Under the pieces are notes generated by a model. The model saw nothing but the letters and a program-made list of their open reading frames with translations. It searched no databases and was not told where the DNA came from. A stretch of 64,000 bases of DNA, from NCBI GenBank assembly GCA_041398565.1, contig JAWKUN010000003.1, positions 1,116,001-1,180,000 on the forward strand, in the 5' to 3' direction. This document shows, in pieces, positions 61,662 to 64,000 of this stretch (its first letter is position 1; every line of letters begins with the position of its first letter). Origin of the DNA: DATGPD01 sp041398565 (lineage in GTDB: Bacteria > Planctomycetota > UBA1135 > UBA2386). The position numbers and the translations under genes were made by a program.

Positions 61662-63028
61662 TGCGCCTGTTCGCGATCAGCGTGCGCAACCTGCGCACGC
61701 GCGTGGTGTCGACCGTGCTGACCGCGTTGTCGATTCTGCTGGGCACGGCGCTGCTGGCGGCGCTGTGGCTGCTCATCGATCAGACAAACGAGCGCTACAA
61801 TGCCAGCACCGCGGGCTACAAGGCGATCGTCGGGCCCAAGGAGGGGGCGCCGCTCGCTCTGGTGCTGAACACCGTCTACAACCTCGGCTTCACGCCGGGT
61901 GTCGTACCGTTCTCCGTCTACCGCGAGTTGCATGCGCGCGGCGAGACGCGCTACGTCATCCCGCAGGCGAGGGGCGACACCTACCTCGGTTTTCCGGTGA
62001 TCGGGACCACCGACGAGATGTTCACCAAGTTCCGGCGCGGTGAACACGGGCCGCTCGAGTTCGCCGCCGGCAAGGCGTTCGAGTTCACGCACGAGCAGTT
62101 CGACCACCTCGCCGAAGATCTCGCGGCGGGTCGGATCGAGATCGGTCATCACCATCACGAGGGTGACGCCGACCACGATCACGAACCCACGCAGGACCAC
62201 GAGCACGACCACGCGGCAGAAATGGCGGCGCAGCGCCAGGCCGTCATCGGCGCCGAGGTGGCGCGCCGGGGCGGGATGAAGGTCGGCGACTGGATCACGC
62301 CGGTGCACGGCGCCGAGGACGACCCCGATCCGCACGTGCACGAGGAGAGCAAGTGCGAGGTGGTGGGCGTGCTGGCACCCACGCGCACTCCGCTGGACAG
62401 CTCGATCTTCATCCCCCTGTCGGTGTTCCTGACGATGGACAAGCACGAGGGCGCCGTACGTGCGACGGGTGGCGACAAGCAGGTGGCGCTGACCGCGCTC
62501 ATCGTCGACTTCAAGACGCACATGGGCGCCAACTGGCTGCGCCACGAGTTCCAGACGCGTGCGGACGCCCAGGCCGCATGGACGACGTTCGAGGTCACCG
62601 AGCTGATGCGCATGGTGGGCAATGCCACCGACGTCCTGCGCGTCGTCGCCTGGCTGGTTCTGGTGGTCGCGGCGGTGTCGATCGCCGTGGCCCTCTACAA
62701 CACCATGAACGAGCGCCGGCGCGAGATCGCGATCATGCGGGCCCTGGGGGCCCGTCGCTGGCAGATCATGTCGATCATCCTGGTGGAGGCCGTCCTCATC
62801 GCCGGCATCGGCGCGGCGCTGGGGGTCGTCGCGTGCCACGGCGCGACCTGGCTGTGGGGCGACGTCGTGGAGGCCCGCACGGGCGTATTCGTCAGCTGGG
62901 CCGCCTTCTCGCGCGAGGAGCTGTACCTTATCCTCGGCGTCGCTGGACTGGGTGGTCTCGCCGGAGTGCTTCCCGCCGTCAAAGGCTCGCGCACCCAGGT
63001 GGCCGACAACCTGGTCCCTACGTCCTGA
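61661..63028 (+). CDS. FtsX-like ABC permease with His-rich loop
   Basis: A 455-residue permease with a first helix at residues 15-40, a large extracytoplasmic domain, and three C-terminal helices (about 325-450) of the FtsX/MacB type (M-N-E-R-R-R-E-I-A-I-M-R-A-L-G-A motif near 347). The extracytoplasmic domain contains a histidine/acid-rich stretch at residues ~163-186, with nine His in about 23 residues (H-H-H-H-E-G-D-A-D-H-D-H and D-H-E-H-D-H), which should bind Zn(II) or another transition metal. Start overlaps the ATPase stop. It may export or sort a lipoprotein or metal-loaded carrier. Confidence 0.88.
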   Translation: MRLFAISVRNLRTRVVSTVLTALSILLGTALLAALWLLIDQTNERYNASTAGYKAIVGPKEGAPLALVLNTVYNLGFTPGVVPFSVYRELHARGETRYVIPQARGDTYLGFPVIGTTDEMFTKFRRGEHGPLEFAAGKAFEFTHEQFDHLAEDLAAGRIEIGHHHHEGDADHDHEPTQDHEHDHAAEMAAQRQAVIGAEVARRGGMKVGDWITPVHGAEDDPDPHVHEESKCEVVGVLAPTRTPLDSSIFIPLSVFLTMDKHEGAVRATGGDKQVALTALIVDFKTHMGANWLRHEFQTRADAQAAWTTFEVTELMRMVGNATDVLRVVAWLVLVVAAVSIAVALYNTMNERRREIAIMRALGARRWQIMSIILVEAVLIAGIGAALGVVACHGATWLWGDVVEARTGVFVSWAAFSREELYLILGVAGLGGLAGVLPAVKGSRTQVADNLVPTS

Positions 63029-63058
63029 GGCTTCGCCAACTCTTCTCGAGGTCCGCGC

Positions 63059-63829
63059 ATGCGCATCGTCTGTTCGCTCGTGCTTCTGTTCTTCGCTTGC
63101 GCGCTCGCTGGCCAGGCGCCGATCCAGGGCGGGCCGGTCGGTCCTGTCGTCAAGCCACCGCCGAGCCAGGCGCCCAGCCAGCAGAAGCCCCCCGCCGGCA
63201 AGCCGGGAGTGGAGGCCAAGCCGGATGTCGGCAAGGCCGATGCGGTCAAGCCGAAGGACGTCGCGGCGCCGGCCAAGCCGGCGGAGAAGCCCGCCCGAGA
63301 ACAAGAAGAAGACGAGGGCGACGACGAGCCGGCGACGACCCCGACGCAGCTGCCGGCTTCGGCCGACCCCTCGGACGTCGCCGCCATGCAGAGCGCTCAG
63401 GCGATGATCAAGGCCGAGGCGCGTTTGCGCCGTCTGCTGAAGAAGGGCGCGATCAAGGGCATCGACAAGATCCTCACCTTCGAGGAGATCTCGGGCTGGC
63501 CCTACCAGGACGGACTCAAGGGCATGCCGGAGTCGGTGAAGAAGATGGACGGCAAGACCGTGCTCATGACCGGGTTCATGCTGCCCATCGACGAGGTCGA
63601 GAAGATCAAGGAGTTCCTGCTCGTGCAGTCGCTGTGGTCGTGCTGCTACGGTCAGCCGCCGGACATCAACGGCATCGTTCGGGTGGTCATGAAGGGCGAC
63701 AAGCGCATCGACTACAAGTACGACCCGATCAAGGTCACCGGCCAGTTCAAGGTCGTGGCGTCGTATGAAGACGGCTACTGCATCGACATCTACCAGCTGC
63801 AGGCCGACGAGGTCGAAGTCATCAAGTAG
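63059..63829 (+). CDS. Secreted DUF3299 protein
   Basis: A 256-residue exported protein: signal peptide V-C-S-L-V-L-L-F-F-A-C-A-L-A, then a Pro/Lys/Ala-rich linker (residues 20-110) and a C-terminal DUF3299 domain (residues ~125-256) with G-Y/L-K-G-M-P, the conserved L-W-S-C-C-Y-G-Q-P-P near 200 and the final Y-Q-L. DUF3299 proteins often accompany MacB-type ABC transporter genes, and I recall them beside the zinc-uptake-related zrg genes of Vibrio; that memory is not checked here. The paired cysteines could bind a metal. Gap of 30 bases after the permease gene suggests the same operon. Confidence 0.82.
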   Translation: MRIVCSLVLLFFACALAGQAPIQGGPVGPVVKPPPSQAPSQQKPPAGKPGVEAKPDVGKADAVKPKDVAAPAKPAEKPAREQEEDEGDDEPATTPTQLPASADPSDVAAMQSAQAMIKAEARLRRLLKKGAIKGIDKILTFEEISGWPYQDGLKGMPESVKKMDGKTVLMTGFMLPIDEVEKIKEFLLVQSLWSCCYGQPPDINGIVRVVMKGDKRIDYKYDPIKVTGQFKVVASYEDGYCIDIYQLQADEVEVIK

Positions 63830-64000
63830 GTGTGCCTCGCGGCGAGCGCCCGCGGCGCGGCGGCGACGGGCGTGAGTCGGGCTGTGAGCCGGTGCCCCCG
63901 GCCGGCCAACGTCCCGGATCGAGGCAGGGGTGGTCGCCATGCGACCGGAGGGTGGTGAGATTTGCAGCCCTCGTTCGCGAGTCGACTGAAGGTCGACAGG

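Noticed and set aside
61511..63940. Open frame of about 800 codons on the minus strand
   Set aside because: Antisense to the well-supported ABC permease and DUF3299 genes, with repetitive His/Arg/Asp composition.

Overview
The window is a contiguous stretch of a GC-rich (about 70%) bacterial chromosome, densely packed with about 46 protein genes and one tRNA gene. There are no rRNA genes, insertion sequences, phage genes or CRISPR arrays. The gene mix points to the phylum Planctomycetota: Ser/Thr kinases fused to SUMF1-type or sigma-54 activator modules, a kinase gene paired with an ECF sigma gene, many large secreted beta-propeller and cytochrome-like proteins, and a TlpA-type protein of planctomycete flavour. 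I infer a deep-branching marine/sediment planctomycete lineage, but no marker gene in the window settles the class.

Layout. 1-7.1 kb: TPR protein, family-39 glycosyltransferase, membrane-anchored trypsin-like protease, and a HEAT-repeat protein ending in a cyclophilin-like domain. 7.1-12.9 kb: ribBA, then ECF sigma / anti-sigma / Spy-like protein / PilM-like / PilN-like / lipoprotein, mostly with ATGA overlaps. 13.0-17.7 kb: coiled-coil protein with a RelE-like tail, aat, a secreted one-heme protein, a WaaP-like kinase and a methyltransferase. 17.7-25.3 kb: a secreted propeller protein, then a 1273-residue kinase-TPR-GAF-sigma54 activator overlapping a peptide-binding-protein gene. 25.4-34.0 kb: four large secreted proteins, one a diheme propeller cytochrome. 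34.0-38.2 kb: kinase-SUMF1 fusion, ECF sigma, gloB. 38.4-45.6 kb: secreted glycosidase-like lipoprotein, unknown helical protein, OB-fold/DnaQ exonuclease coupled to an aminotransferase, and a large membrane-anchored protein. 45.8-47.0 kb: tRNA-Leu(GAG) and, convergent to it, a probable selenoprotein. 47.1-52.0 kb: secreted protein, EEP-family nuclease/phosphatase, secreted subtilase. 52.2-57.3 kb: a sulfane-sulfur operon (persulfide dioxygenase-rhodanese, two YeeE/YedE halves, triple rhodanese, ArsR repressor). 57.4-63.8 kb: two LOG proteins, a small membrane protein, EboE-like protein, then an ABC ATPase / His-rich FtsX-type permease / DUF3299 operon.

The strongest discovery is at 45879-46934 (minus). 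A TlpA/thioredoxin-like reading frame is interrupted by one in-frame TGA exactly where the first cysteine of the CxxC motif belongs, giving W-U-S-P-C-R. A 7-bp stem with a GGUC loop starts 24 nt after the TGA. This reads as a selenocysteine-containing thiol-disulfide oxidoreductase.

A second window-wide pattern is promoter architecture. A CTANNNT hexamer-type -10 element lies 6-13 nt upstream of the start codon of nine or so genes, with no Shine-Dalgarno sequence, which suggests leaderless mRNAs. Gene ends often carry perfect GC-rich hairpins of 6-13 bp without a U tract.
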